This document shows positions 44,065 through 52,547 of a stretch of 64,000 nucleotides of DNA, one piece after another. Origin of the DNA: HGM04593 sp045654885. Lineage in GTDB: Bacteria; Bacteroidota; Bacteroidia; Bacteroidales; Bacteroidaceae. How positions within the stretch are numbered: the first letter of the stretch is position 1; every line of letters starts with the position of its first letter. Position numbers and translations under genes: made by a program. The DNA is taken from assembly GCA_045654885.1 (NCBI GenBank), contig JAZOOF010000058.1, positions 62,001-126,000 of the forward strand. The letters run 5' to 3'. Under the pieces are notes generated by a model. That model was not told the origin of the DNA. It saw only the letters and a program-made list of their open reading frames with translations, and ran no database searches.

Positions 44065-44994
44065 ATGAAATTCGAACTAGTATCATTCAGGGCTAAAACC
44101 ACAAAAAAGATTGTACTTTTTTTATGTTTGTTATTCTGCATAATTCTAACAGCAGAAATTCTGCTCCGTTGTATTTGGGGATTCGGAAAAATGCCTTTAT
44201 ATGTCAAAAGCGATAAATATGAATATATGTTTGCACCCAACCAGGAAATGACGAGGTTTGGGAAATATTTTTTCACAAACTCCTACTGTCAAAGAAACCA
44301 AGAGCCCGACTCTACCAAAACAATCATATTAGGCATTGGAGACAGTGTAATAAACGGTGGCTCACAAACGCACAACGACTCATTAGCCACTAACATAATA
44401 TCTAAAGAAACAGATTTCCAAATGCTTAATATATCGGCCGGCTCTTGGGGGGCTGACAACTGCGCGGCATATTTAAAGCAATGGGGAACATTTAATGCCA
44501 AAGCCATTTTTGTTCTACTAAGTAGCCACGATGCCAATGACATAATGGATTTTTCACCAACAGTAGGTATACATAAATCATTTCCAGCCAAGCAATATCC
44601 TTTAGCTATATTAGAGGTAATAGACAGATATATAATTCCACGCTTAATGCCGAAAGGCAATAATTTAGACCCTGACCAAAAAGTCCTTAAAGGTATAGAC
44701 AAAGGCGAAAAATTCAACAATGGCTGGCAAGAACTAAAATCCATTGCCGAAAATGCCAATATTCCATTGATTGTAATTCTGCATGCCGAAATTTCAGAAA
44801 TCAGAAAATATGCCTACAATCACAAAGGACAAATGATAGAAAAGTGGGCTTCCGACAACAATATAAAACTTATAAAAGATATTTCATATCTTCAAGAAAG
44901 CCACTATCGAGACCAGATACATATAAACAACAACGGCCAGAGAGTTATTGCAGATATAATAAAACAAGAAATAAGGTTTATTTTCAACAACTAA
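44065..44994 (+). CDS. Membrane-anchored SGNH/GDSL hydrolase-like protein
   Basis: 309 residues from ATG 44065 (MKFELVSFRAKTTKK). One membrane segment at about 17-38 (VLFLCLLFCIILTAEILL), the rest outside the cytoplasm. SGNH-type features: block I IILGIGDSVINGG with Ser in GDS, block II-like AGSWGADNCAAYL, block III-like SSHDANDI, and C-terminal DQIHINNNGQRVIAD (Asp-x-x-His). Likely an esterase or acyl-transfer-related enzyme acting on a surface polysaccharide, as many membrane-tethered SGNH proteins are; substrate unknown. Visibly AT-richer than its neighbours, monocistronic, 76 nt after the RNA terminator. Could be an acquired gene. Confidence 0.75.
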   Translation: MKFELVSFRAKTTKKIVLFLCLLFCIILTAEILLRCIWGFGKMPLYVKSDKYEYMFAPNQEMTRFGKYFFTNSYCQRNQEPDSTKTIILGIGDSVINGGSQTHNDSLATNIISKETDFQMLNISAGSWGADNCAAYLKQWGTFNAKAIFVLLSSHDANDIMDFSPTVGIHKSFPAKQYPLAILEVIDRYIIPRLMPKGNNLDPDQKVLKGIDKGEKFNNGWQELKSIAENANIPLIVILHAEISEIRKYAYNHKGQMIEKWASDNNIKLIKDISYLQESHYRDQIHINNNGQRVIADIIKQEIRFIFNN

Positions 44995-45089
44995 GAAGTG
45001 AGATAAATCTTTAATATATAATAAGTTGCCTAACCACTAACCCGACTGTTTTTAACCAACAGCTAAACTAATTGCGATTTGTAGCATAA

Positions 45090-45143
45090 AAAGGAACAAA
45101 ACTTTTTCACATCATTCTTTGATGTAAATAGTTTTGTTCCTTT
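45090..45143 (+). terminator. Terminator after the SGNH gene
   Basis: 14-bp stem AAAGGAACAAAACT / AGTTTTGTTCCTTT (45090-45103 with 45130-45143) enclosing a smaller CATCA/TGATG hairpin, followed by ATTTATT. Confidence 0.8.
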
Positions 45144-45243
45144 ATTTATTACTGTTATTTGCTAAATACCGGCAATAGAAATTCAATGAAAATCTTACAT
45201 ACGCTCAACATAACAAGTCAATAATATTGTGCTGATATTTTAT

Positions 45244-46026
45244 TTAACTTATCTTCCTTATTATATGCGCCACCTCGCGTTCCATTACGGGGACAGGCAC
45301 TACCTTGTATGTTGGAAGTTCGGGGTGCAGCACAACGAGGTTCATGCGGCTAATCTTTATGCCATAGTTTTTCTCAATCATATAGCGGTAGAGATTCTGC
45401 TGCAGGCAGTAGTGGCTGTAGGATGTATCTGTGAGGTATTCAAGACCATTCAAGCCATTTGCCCACGGATTGCGCTCGGTGGGGTCAATCTTGTTGCTGC
45501 GTTTCCAGTCATAAATCTCGTATGTACCATCGGGGCAGCAGCAAACAAAGTCGAGCGTGCCGGCAATGCGTGCATCGGCATCATAGACTCTCCACTCGGT
45601 GCGGAACGGTTGGAACGGTGTGTTTCTCTCGAACGCCTTGAAGTAACTCCATTCGCGTGAAATGTCTACAGTTTCATTCACCTTCACATATTCTCCTTTA
45701 TAGCTGACATCGCAAAGCAAATCGGGGGTCTGCTTGCCGTTGAGGTAATCCTCAATCTGCTTGTGCACAAATGTGCCGGCCTGGCTTGCTATAGCTCCTT
45801 TACTCTCCCATACCTCGCGTAGTTTGGCAGCCTCCAATTCGTCGCCACAGCACTTTTTTAGGCTGATGCCCATAGCATCGAACTCGCGGAAGAACATTCC
45901 CACCACATTGCTCACCGAGCGGAACTCCACTCCGTTCAAAGAATAGCGGTGCGCCTCTTCATTGAATTGCAATTTTCCATCTTGCTCGAAGGTTATATCC
46001 GAGCCATCCAAATTTCTGTTTATCAT
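45244..46026 (-). CDS. RecB/Cas4-like PD-(D/E)XK nuclease family protein
   Basis: 260 residues, soluble. Nuclease-core signatures in order: AGTFVHKQIEDYL (GxxxH motif, about 82-94), AGTLDFVCCCPDGTYEIYDWKRS (the D..(D)xK catalytic core, about 155-175) and the QxxxY motif in YCLQQNLYRYMIE (about 205-217). These match RecB-family exonuclease or Cas4-like domains. No helicase or CRISPR partner is nearby. It follows holA by 21 bp on the same strand, suggesting a link to DNA replication or repair. ATG at 46024-46026. Function otherwise unknown; ends without a clear terminator. Confidence 0.75.
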   Translation of the reverse strand: MINRNLDGSDITFEQDGKLQFNEEAHRYSLNGVEFRSVSNVVGMFFREFDAMGISLKKCCGDELEAAKLREVWESKGAIASQAGTFVHKQIEDYLNGKQTPDLLCDVSYKGEYVKVNETVDISREWSYFKAFERNTPFQPFRTEWRVYDADARIAGTLDFVCCCPDGTYEIYDWKRSNKIDPTERNPWANGLNGLEYLTDTSYSHYCLQQNLYRYMIEKNYGIKISRMNLVVLHPELPTYKVVPVPVMEREVAHIIRKIS

Positions 46027-46047
46027 TGTTTTTGTGTTTTTTCTGTT

Positions 46048-47061
46048 TTAATGCAGAATCTTGTACAGGAGTTCACGCATGATTTCGCCATCGGGCAACT
46101 GCGGGCCTTCGGCGCCCTTTGACTGTGCATCGGCAAGACGTATAAGGTGCAGAATCTCCATAACATGCATTGCCTTGTAGTTACGCATTGCAGTGATATA
46201 GTCGGCGACTCCCCACGTGCTGCGCAGACCCAAGAACTCGGCCACTCCGCGCTCGGTCTTCTCGGGGGCATAATATGCCATCATGACATTGGAGAAGAAG
46301 CTGAACAGCAGTGCCAAGGTCATCTGGATTGGGTTCTTCTTTGGGTTCTGGGCAAAGTAGTTTATTATCTTGTTTGCCTTATAGATATCCTTGTTCACAA
46401 GAGCATTCTGCAGCTCGAAGTTATTGTACTCCTTGCTTATGCCAATGTGTTCCTCAACAAGTTCGGGCGTAATGGTTGTTGTACCCTGCGGCATGGCAAT
46501 AGCCAGTTTGTCTATCTCGCCGGCAATGCGGGCAAGGTCGGCACCAATAGACTCACGCATCATCTGCACCGACTTGTTGTCGGCCGCAAGCCCCTTTTCG
46601 CGCAGACAGGCATTGATGAACGACGGCAAGTTCTCGTCCTTCATCTTTTTGGAATCGAGAACAACACCCTTACGCTCCAGTTCCGTGGCAACCTTCTTGC
46701 GTTTGTCAATGGAACCGTTCTTGTGGGCAAAGACAAGCACTGTTGTAGGCTGCGGGTTCTGCAGATAGAAAAGCAGGCTGTCGAGGTTCTTGAGCAACTG
46801 CGCCTCGCGCACGACAATTACCTGGCGCTCGGCCATCATTGGGAAGCGCTTGGCTGCTGTGACAATGGTGTCGATATCACTCTCAAGGCCATAGTAGACA
46901 GTGAGGTTGAAATCGCGCTCAACCTCGGCGAGAGAGTGTTCTATAATGTAGTCGGTTATCTTGTCGGTGTAGTAACCCTCCTCGCCCATAAGGTAATAGA
47001 CGGGATGGTAGATACCCGATTTGAGTTCCGACATTATTGATTCGTATGTATATTTTGCCAT
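46048..47061 (-). CDS. holA: DNA polymerase III subunit delta
   Basis: 337 residues, matching the delta clamp-loader subunit. N-terminal AAA-like domain (HPVYYLMGEEGYYTDKITDYI; RFPMMAERQVIVVREAQLL), followed by the helical C-terminal domain (LALLFSFFSNVMMAYY, RNYKAMHVMEILHLIRLADAQSKG). Opens the sliding clamp as part of the clamp loader. First gene of a leftward pair with the RecB-like nuclease; divergent from the HSDR_N gene. The identification rests on overall similarity and the conserved LADAQSKG near the C-terminus. Confidence 0.92.
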   Translation of the reverse strand: MAKYTYESIMSELKSGIYHPVYYLMGEEGYYTDKITDYIIEHSLAEVERDFNLTVYYGLESDIDTIVTAAKRFPMMAERQVIVVREAQLLKNLDSLLFYLQNPQPTTVLVFAHKNGSIDKRKKVATELERKGVVLDSKKMKDENLPSFINACLREKGLAADNKSVQMMRESIGADLARIAGEIDKLAIAMPQGTTTITPELVEEHIGISKEYNNFELQNALVNKDIYKANKIINYFAQNPKKNPIQMTLALLFSFFSNVMMAYYAPEKTERGVAEFLGLRSTWGVADYITAMRNYKAMHVMEILHLIRLADAQSKGAEGPQLPDGEIMRELLYKILH

Positions 47062-47099
47062 AATTATTCACTTAGACGCAAAATACCGATAAAATAATC

Positions 47100-47107
47100 T
47101 ATCTTTG
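47100..47107 (+). promoter_or_regulatory. -7 promoter element of the HSDR_N gene
   Basis: TATCTTTG, 26 nt before the ATG at 47133; excludes the in-frame TTG at 47112 as a start. Confidence 0.6.
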
Positions 47108-47132
47108 CACATTGCGTTACAAAGATAATAAA

Positions 47133-47594
47133 ATGCTTGCACTTAACCTACCGGCATACGATACAAAAATAACCGTAAACGATGGCAAAAGACAGATTTT
47201 CGACACTCTGCGCCGTTGCTATGTGGCACTAACCCCTGAGGAGTGGGTGCGACAGCACTTTGTACACTATTTACTCGACTACAAGGGCTATTCCGCTGCA
47301 CTGATGGGGAACGAGATTGCCATAACACTAAACGGCATGAACCGCCGTTGCGACACCGTGGTGTATGACAAGGCTTTGAAACCGCGTGTAATCATCGAAT
47401 ACAAGGCGCCGACGGTAAAGATTACCAAAGAGGTCTTTGCACAGATTTCGCGCTACAACCTTATACTGAAGGTCGATTACCTGATTGTTAGCAATGGCCT
47501 GCAACACTACTGCTGCAAGATGGATTATGCGAACAACTCATTCACATTCCTGCAGGAGATTCCGGAATATAACAAAATAATAGAGATGCTTTAA
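47133..47594 (+). CDS. Orphan type I restriction R-subunit N-terminal domain protein (HSDR_N_2)
   Basis: 153 residues from ATG 47133 (MLALNLPAYDTKI), fixed by the promoter position. Single domain of the HSDR_N_2 type: LTPEEWVRQHFVHYLLDYKGYS, then the PD-(D/E)XK-like core with RRCDTVVYDKALKPRVIIEYKAP (D..ExK) and VDYLIVSNGLQHYCCKMDY. The family resembles the nuclease N-terminus of type I restriction enzymes, but no helicase, specificity or methylase gene is near, so it is an orphan, probably a nuclease-fold protein with another role. Divergent from holA and convergent with the amidase. Confidence 0.82.
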   Translation: MLALNLPAYDTKITVNDGKRQIFDTLRRCYVALTPEEWVRQHFVHYLLDYKGYSAALMGNEIAITLNGMNRRCDTVVYDKALKPRVIIEYKAPTVKITKEVFAQISRYNLILKVDYLIVSNGLQHYCCKMDYANNSFTFLQEIPEYNKIIEML

Positions 47595-47613
47595 TCAAGC
47601 ACCTCTATCATAA

Positions 47614-48351
47614 TTACCTATTGAACTGTTGCATCACTCTTATTTTCTGCAACATCTCGTCATCAAGTTCCACAGTCACACTGCCCTGCTCGTTGTCGTT
47701 GCAGGATGCCAGCGTCTGCCCGTAAGGGCTCAAAATCACGCTGTGCCCTTTGTATGTGCCATACTCGTCGGCACCTACGCGGTTGCTTGCCGCTACATAG
47801 CATATATTCTCAATGGCACGTGCACGAACAAGTGTATCCCACGCAAGGAGACGGCTGTCGGGGAAGTTGGCCGAGATTAGCAGGACATCATACTGTGCCC
47901 TGTTGTAAAGGAATACAGGAAAACGCAAATCGTAACAGATTACCGGACGGAAACGTACACCTCGCCACTGCCAAATGACACTCTCTGTTCCTGGAGCAAA
48001 AACCTTGTCTTCGCCGCTATATTCAAAAAGGTTGTTCTTGTCATATTGCCCCACAACACCATCGGGAGTTATGAAGTACATACGGTTGTAGTATTTGCCG
48101 TTATCGTACACCATCACAGGCACCGCCATTGCTGCATCGTACTCAACTGCAAGGCGCTTCATCAACTGCACTGTTGCACCGTCCACCTCCTCGGCAACAC
48201 CCTGTGGCTGCATACAGAAGCCCGTTGAGCACATCTCGGGAAAGAGATAAAGGTCGGCCTTCGCGGCAGCGGCAACGAGCTTTTCAAGGTTATCGATATT
48301 GGTTTCTACGTCCTTCCAAGCTATATCCTGCTGTATAATTGTTATTTTCAT
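47614..48351 (-). CDS. Nitrilase-superfamily omega-amidase-like hydrolase
   Basis: 245 residues from ATG 48349-48351 (MKITIIQQDIAWKD); the in-frame extension upstream lacks family similarity. Glu-Lys-Cys triad: Glu in LFPEMCSTGF, Lys in YDKNNLF, Cys in RPVICYDLRFP. The pattern VASNRVG and RAIENICYV fit the YafV/omega-amidase group, which hydrolyses 2-oxoglutaramate and related amides in nitrogen metabolism and metabolite repair. Cytoplasmic. Substrate inferred from family. It is convergent with the HSDR_N gene (19-bp gap) and separated from the acyl ligase by a terminator. Confidence 0.85.
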   Translation of the reverse strand: MKITIIQQDIAWKDVETNIDNLEKLVAAAAKADLYLFPEMCSTGFCMQPQGVAEEVDGATVQLMKRLAVEYDAAMAVPVMVYDNGKYYNRMYFITPDGVVGQYDKNNLFEYSGEDKVFAPGTESVIWQWRGVRFRPVICYDLRFPVFLYNRAQYDVLLISANFPDSRLLAWDTLVRARAIENICYVAASNRVGADEYGTYKGHSVILSPYGQTLASCNDNEQGSVTVELDDEMLQKIRVMQQFNR

Positions 48352-48441
48352 AATCCGTTCTGTTATTGACAGCAAAGGTAAGATTTTATAGCGAGACATC
48401 AAAAACTTTCACCCGGAACAGCTGTTTTGGCCAACAAAACA

Positions 48442-48487
48442 CAAACAGCAACGCTCCAAACCATGTGGTTTGGAGCGTTGCTGTTTG
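48442..48487 (-). terminator. Terminator of the first acyl ligase gene
   Basis: Perfect 22-bp stem with a two-base loop (48442-48463 with 48466-48487), 11 bp after the stop of the leftward ligase. Confidence 0.85.
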
Positions 48488-48498
48488 GTAAAAAATAT

Positions 48499-50178
48499 TT
48501 ACGAATACATAAATCTTCTGATACTCTGCTTTGGAGTCTTTTCAAAAGCGTCGCGACGAATCTCGGTGTAACCGATTTTGCTGTACGCTGCCAACTCGGC
48601 ATTCAAAGCGAGTACGTTCTCATCGATGAGTTTCTCAAGAGCCTTTTCGTCGAGGCCTGCCTTCTTGCCGGCATCATAATCGGCAACCACAAGTGCCACA
48701 AGAGCATTCTTGCGACCAACTACCAATGACTCTACAACATATGGAAGGTTGTTTATCTTGTCCTCAATCTCCTCGGGGTAGATATTCTGTCCACTTGCAG
48801 TAAGAATCATATTCTTGCAACGACCCTTGATAAAGAGATTGCCCTTGCGGTCGAAAATACCCATATCACCGGTACGCAACCAACCATCGCTTGTGAAAGC
48901 AGCCGATGTAGCTTCTTCGTTGTTGTAATAGCCATGCATAACGGCATCACCCTTAACCTGAATTTCGCCAAGCACGCGGTATGGGTTGGATGAGTCTATG
49001 CGGATATCTACCGAACCGACATACTTTCCGCATGAGTATTTTACATAGTCGGCCTTGTCGCAATATGATATGATAGGACCGCACTCTGTCATTCCATAAC
49101 CTACGGTGTAGGGGAACTTCATCAGTTTGAGCAAATCCTCGACCTCGCGGTTGAGTGCTGCACCACCAATGATTACACCTACCGAGAAATTGTTACCGAA
49201 TGCTGTCAACAGCGAACTCTTTATCTTGTTAAGGACAATTCTTCTAAGCCCCGGTATCTTCAAAAGCAACTTCGCCGGGTTCTTGCGTATTATCGGGAAC
49301 ACCTTTGACTTGAATATTTTCTCTATAACCAAAGGCACTGTAAGGAACATATATGGTCTGACGGTACCCAGGCCGCTTATGAGACGTGTCGGCGATGGTT
49401 TGCCGGGCATCACATATATATGAGAGCCACTGGTTATTGGGTAGAGGACATCAAATGCCTGGCCGAACATGTGAGCCATGGGGAGTACGGCAAAGATATT
49501 TCCACCGGGAGTAGCAGGCAAAGTACGACGACCGAACTCGAGGTTTGCCGACAGTGAACGTGCAGGCAGGACAACACCCTTTGATGTCGCACTTGTGGTA
49601 CCCGATGTGAAGCTGATTTCAACAACGGCCTCCATGTCGCGCTCCTCGGGGTAGTAATTGATTTCGTCAGCCTTGAGTCCTGAGGGATAAAGCTTTGCAA
49701 AGTGCTCGTCAAGCGTCTCACGTGTTGCAGCCAACGCCTTGTCGGTTGCATGAGCCACGCTCAGGTCATTTATGTTCAGGATACCCGAAAAACCCTCTGT
49801 AGCCTCTAACTGTGCAATATTTTGGGAATCCTCTTTCAAACCATTGATAGCAATGTCATCGGCAATAATGAGCTTGCACTCCGAGAAAGAGCCAAGTTCA
49901 GCCACTGCAGCAGGAATAAAATCGGGGAGGAACGGTACAGTCACCGCATCGTATGTCAGTGTTGCAAAATATGCAATTACCCACTCTGCCGAATTGCGTG
50001 CATAAAGAGCGACTTTGTCACCTTTTTTAATACCGGCCTCACTGAAAAGAATATGGTATTTTGCAATTTGCTCGGCCATCTGACCATAAGTATAGGTCTC
50101 TTTACCAAAGTTGGTTACAGCCGGCAAATCCCAATGCGCCTTTACCGAATCATTGAAATAGCTTACAAAATGTCTCAT
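48499..50178 (-). CDS. AMP-forming acyl-acid ligase, array copy 1
   Basis: 559 residues from ATG 50176-50178 (MRHFVSYFNDSVKAHW), the same length as both neighbours. ANL-superfamily adenylating enzyme: P-loop ISFTSGTTSATSKG, YGMTECGP, GWLRTGDMG, KGRCKNMILTASGQNIYPEEIED, and the C-terminal catalytic Lys in EKTPKQSIRRFMYS. Family role: activates a fatty or other carboxylic acid to acyl-AMP, then acyl-CoA; the substrate is not predictable. No membrane segment or signal peptide. Nearly identical over long stretches to copy 2, so a recent tandem duplication; copy 3 is more diverged. It has its own terminator. Confidence 0.88.
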   Translation of the reverse strand: MRHFVSYFNDSVKAHWDLPAVTNFGKETYTYGQMAEQIAKYHILFSEAGIKKGDKVALYARNSAEWVIAYFATLTYDAVTVPFLPDFIPAAVAELGSFSECKLIIADDIAINGLKEDSQNIAQLEATEGFSGILNINDLSVAHATDKALAATRETLDEHFAKLYPSGLKADEINYYPEERDMEAVVEISFTSGTTSATSKGVVLPARSLSANLEFGRRTLPATPGGNIFAVLPMAHMFGQAFDVLYPITSGSHIYVMPGKPSPTRLISGLGTVRPYMFLTVPLVIEKIFKSKVFPIIRKNPAKLLLKIPGLRRIVLNKIKSSLLTAFGNNFSVGVIIGGAALNREVEDLLKLMKFPYTVGYGMTECGPIISYCDKADYVKYSCGKYVGSVDIRIDSSNPYRVLGEIQVKGDAVMHGYYNNEEATSAAFTSDGWLRTGDMGIFDRKGNLFIKGRCKNMILTASGQNIYPEEIEDKINNLPYVVESLVVGRKNALVALVVADYDAGKKAGLDEKALEKLIDENVLALNAELAAYSKIGYTEIRRDAFEKTPKQSIRRFMYS

Positions 50179-50326
50179 AGTTATTGATTGTGTGTTTGAT
50201 TTGATGGTGCAAATATCTAAAATATTTTTCAAAGTCACAAATATTTTGCACAAAACATTGCCAAATGTGCAGCATTGAAAACAAAAAGGTATGCAACAAG
50301 GCAAAAAAATGGCACATAATAAAAAA

Positions 50327-50355
50327 AATTGCCCGCTTTTACGGAGCGGGCAATT
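50327..50355 (-). terminator. Terminator of the second acyl ligase gene
   Basis: 11-bp stem AATTGCCCGCT / AGCGGGCAATT (50327-50337 with 50345-50355); on the minus strand followed by TTTTTT. Confidence 0.85.
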
Positions 50356-50376
50356 TATAGGGAAGATATCAATTCA

Positions 50377-52056
50377 TCAACTGTACATGTAGCGTTTGAT
50401 ACTCTGTTTTGGAGTCTTCTCAAAGCCGTCGCGACGAATCTCGGTGTAACCGATTTTGCTATAAGCGGCCAACTCGGCATTCAACGCAAGTACGTTCTCA
50501 TCGACAAGCTTCTCAAGTGCCTTCTCGTCAAGACCATCCTTCTTGCCGGCCTCATAGTCGGCAACAACAAGTGCAACAATTGCATTCTTGCGGCCAACAA
50601 CCAATGACTCGACCACGTATGGAAGGTTGTTGATTTTGTCCTCAATCTCCTCGGGGTAGATATTCTGTCCACTACCTGTGAGAATCATGTTCTTGCAACG
50701 GCCTTTGATGAAGACATTGCCCTTACTGTCGACAATACCCATATCACCGGTCTTCAACCATCCATCCTTGGTAAATGTAGCGGCTGTCGCCTCTTCGTTC
50801 TTGTAGTAACCAAGCATTACGGCATCACCCTTAACCTGAATCTCGCCAAGGATGCGGCGTGGGTTGGCCGAATCGATGCGAAGTTCAAGTGGATTGGCCT
50901 TTTTACCACAAGAATACTTCACAAACTCGCTCTTGTCGCAATATGAGATGAGCGGACCGCACTCGGTCATGCCATAACCTACAACATATGGGAATTTCAT
51001 GCGCTTGAGCAAATCCTCGACTTCGCGGTTAAGTGCTGCACCACCAAGGATAAGACCTGTAGTAAAGCCGTTACCGAAGGCTGTAAGCAGAGACTTCTTT
51101 ATCTTGTTGAGCACGATTCTGTCAAGACCTGGTATCTTAAGAAGTACGTTTGCAGGGAAACTGCGTGTTGCAGGGAACACCTTTGACTTGAAGATTTTCT
51201 CTACAACCAATGGGACTGTGAGGAACATGAATGGTTTTACAGCGCCCAGACCGCCCAACAGACGTGCCGGAGTCGGCTTGCCTGGCATTACATAGACGTG
51301 ACAGCCGCCTGCCAACGGGAAGAGGACGTCAAATGTCTGGCCGAACATGTGTGCCATAGGAAGGATTGCAAAGATGTGTGCACCACGTGTGGCAGGAATC
51401 TCGCGACGTGCGAAATCAAGGTTCACGGACAATGAACGTGCAGGCAGGACAACGCCCTTTGATGTTGCACTTGTTGTACCAGATGTGAAACTTATTTCAA
51501 CAACAGCCTCCATGTCGCGCTCCTGGGGGTAGTAATTCACTGAATCTACTGTAAATCCATTTGGATAGAGTTTTGCAAAATGCTCATCAAGAGTCTCGTG
51601 CGCAGCGGCCAAAGCCTTCTCTGTTGCCAAGCTGACACTTATATCCTTTACATTGATAATGCCTGCAAAGCCCTTGGTAGACTCAAGCTGCTTGATATAT
51701 TTTTCGTTCTCTTTCAAGCTATTGAATGCGATATCATCGGCAATGAGCAACTTACACTCCGAGAATGCACCCAACTCAGCGACTGCCGCCGGAATAAAAT
51801 CGGGAAGGAAAGGTACAGAGACTGCCTCGTATGTCAATGTAGCAAAATAGGCAATTACCCACTCTGCCGAGTTGCGTGCATAGAGAGCGACTTTGTCGCC
51901 TTTTTTGATACCCGCCTCGCTGAAGAGAATGTGATACTTCGCAATCTGCTCAGCCATCTGGCCATATGTATAGGTATTTGCACCAAAATTTGTCACTGCC
52001 GGCAAATCCCAATTGTTCTTTACCGAATCATTCAATAGACTAACAAAGTGTTTCAT
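50377..52056 (-). CDS. AMP-forming acyl-acid ligase, array copy 2
   Basis: 559 residues, ATG at 52054-52056 (MKHFVSLLNDSVKNNW). All ANL motifs are intact: ISFTSGTTSATSKG, YGMTECGPLISY, GWLKTGDMG, KGRCKNMILTGSGQNIYPEEIED, and C-terminal EKTPKQSIKRYMYS. Differs from copy 1 mainly in the substrate-pocket region and surface residues (for example LPATRGAHIF.. against LPATPGGNIF..), so the two may accept different acids. Separately terminated at 50,327-50,355. Its upstream 490-bp gap contains a GC-rich hairpin and a dispersed repeat; no clear promoter was found. Confidence 0.88.
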   Translation of the reverse strand: MKHFVSLLNDSVKNNWDLPAVTNFGANTYTYGQMAEQIAKYHILFSEAGIKKGDKVALYARNSAEWVIAYFATLTYEAVSVPFLPDFIPAAVAELGAFSECKLLIADDIAFNSLKENEKYIKQLESTKGFAGIINVKDISVSLATEKALAAAHETLDEHFAKLYPNGFTVDSVNYYPQERDMEAVVEISFTSGTTSATSKGVVLPARSLSVNLDFARREIPATRGAHIFAILPMAHMFGQTFDVLFPLAGGCHVYVMPGKPTPARLLGGLGAVKPFMFLTVPLVVEKIFKSKVFPATRSFPANVLLKIPGLDRIVLNKIKKSLLTAFGNGFTTGLILGGAALNREVEDLLKRMKFPYVVGYGMTECGPLISYCDKSEFVKYSCGKKANPLELRIDSANPRRILGEIQVKGDAVMLGYYKNEEATAATFTKDGWLKTGDMGIVDSKGNVFIKGRCKNMILTGSGQNIYPEEIEDKINNLPYVVESLVVGRKNAIVALVVADYEAGKKDGLDEKALEKLVDENVLALNAELAAYSKIGYTEIRRDGFEKTPKQSIKRYMYS

Positions 52057-52332
52057 AATATCTCAAAAATTATTATTTCTATTTTTATATGGCACTGTGG
52101 CCGGTTCAAAATCAATGAACTATTTGTACAAATTTCCTAAATTGCATCCAATTAACTAAATTATTACTATCAATTAACTTAATTTGGACCTTTTTTTATC
52201 TTTTAAAAGTACAAAAATTGCACACAGTTAACATTTTTTCACACTACATTTACAATCGATGCCCGAAATTAGTATCCGGCACGTATGAACATGTTTAAAG
52301 GTATTTCAATCTATTCCTTGAAAACAAAAACA

Positions 52333-52363
52333 TCCCGGGACACAGGGGTACCGCACCCCGGGA
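52333..52363 (-). terminator. Hairpin, probable terminator of the third ligase
   Basis: TCCCGGG / CCCGGGA (52333-52339 with 52357-52363); on the minus strand it is followed by TGTTTTTGTTTT. It lies 185 bp beyond the ligase stop, after an intervening dispersed repeat. Confidence 0.55.
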
Positions 52364-52450
52364 CAATCAAATCAATCACTATCAATAATATAAATTAAAG
52401 ATACAAAACTAAAGTTACTTCTTGCTTTAACCCCGGCATTACGTTTTCCG

Positions 52451-52537
52451 CTTTAACCGCACTCCGTGCGATTGAACCTGCTTTCGCTCGCTTTGTGTGT
52501 AAGTAAACTTCCACACACTCGCTTACTCGCAGCTTTC
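52451..52537 (-). repeat. Dispersed hairpin repeat, copy D
   Basis: Minus-strand copy beginning GAAAGCTGCGAGTAAG and ending GTGCGGTTAAAG. Core hairpin TGTGTG-G-AAGT-TT-ACTT-A-CACACA (52494-52517): the outer stem is entirely different from copies A and C yet fully paired, and the G/A mismatch is retained. It sits 11 bp after the ligase stop codon. Confidence 0.85.
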
Positions 52538-52547
52538 ACATCCCACC

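Noticed and set aside
45244..47594. Possible restriction or CRISPR defence island (RecB-like nuclease, HSDR_N protein)
   Set aside because: No cas genes, CRISPR repeats, methylase or specificity subunit; the two nuclease-fold genes flank housekeeping holA.
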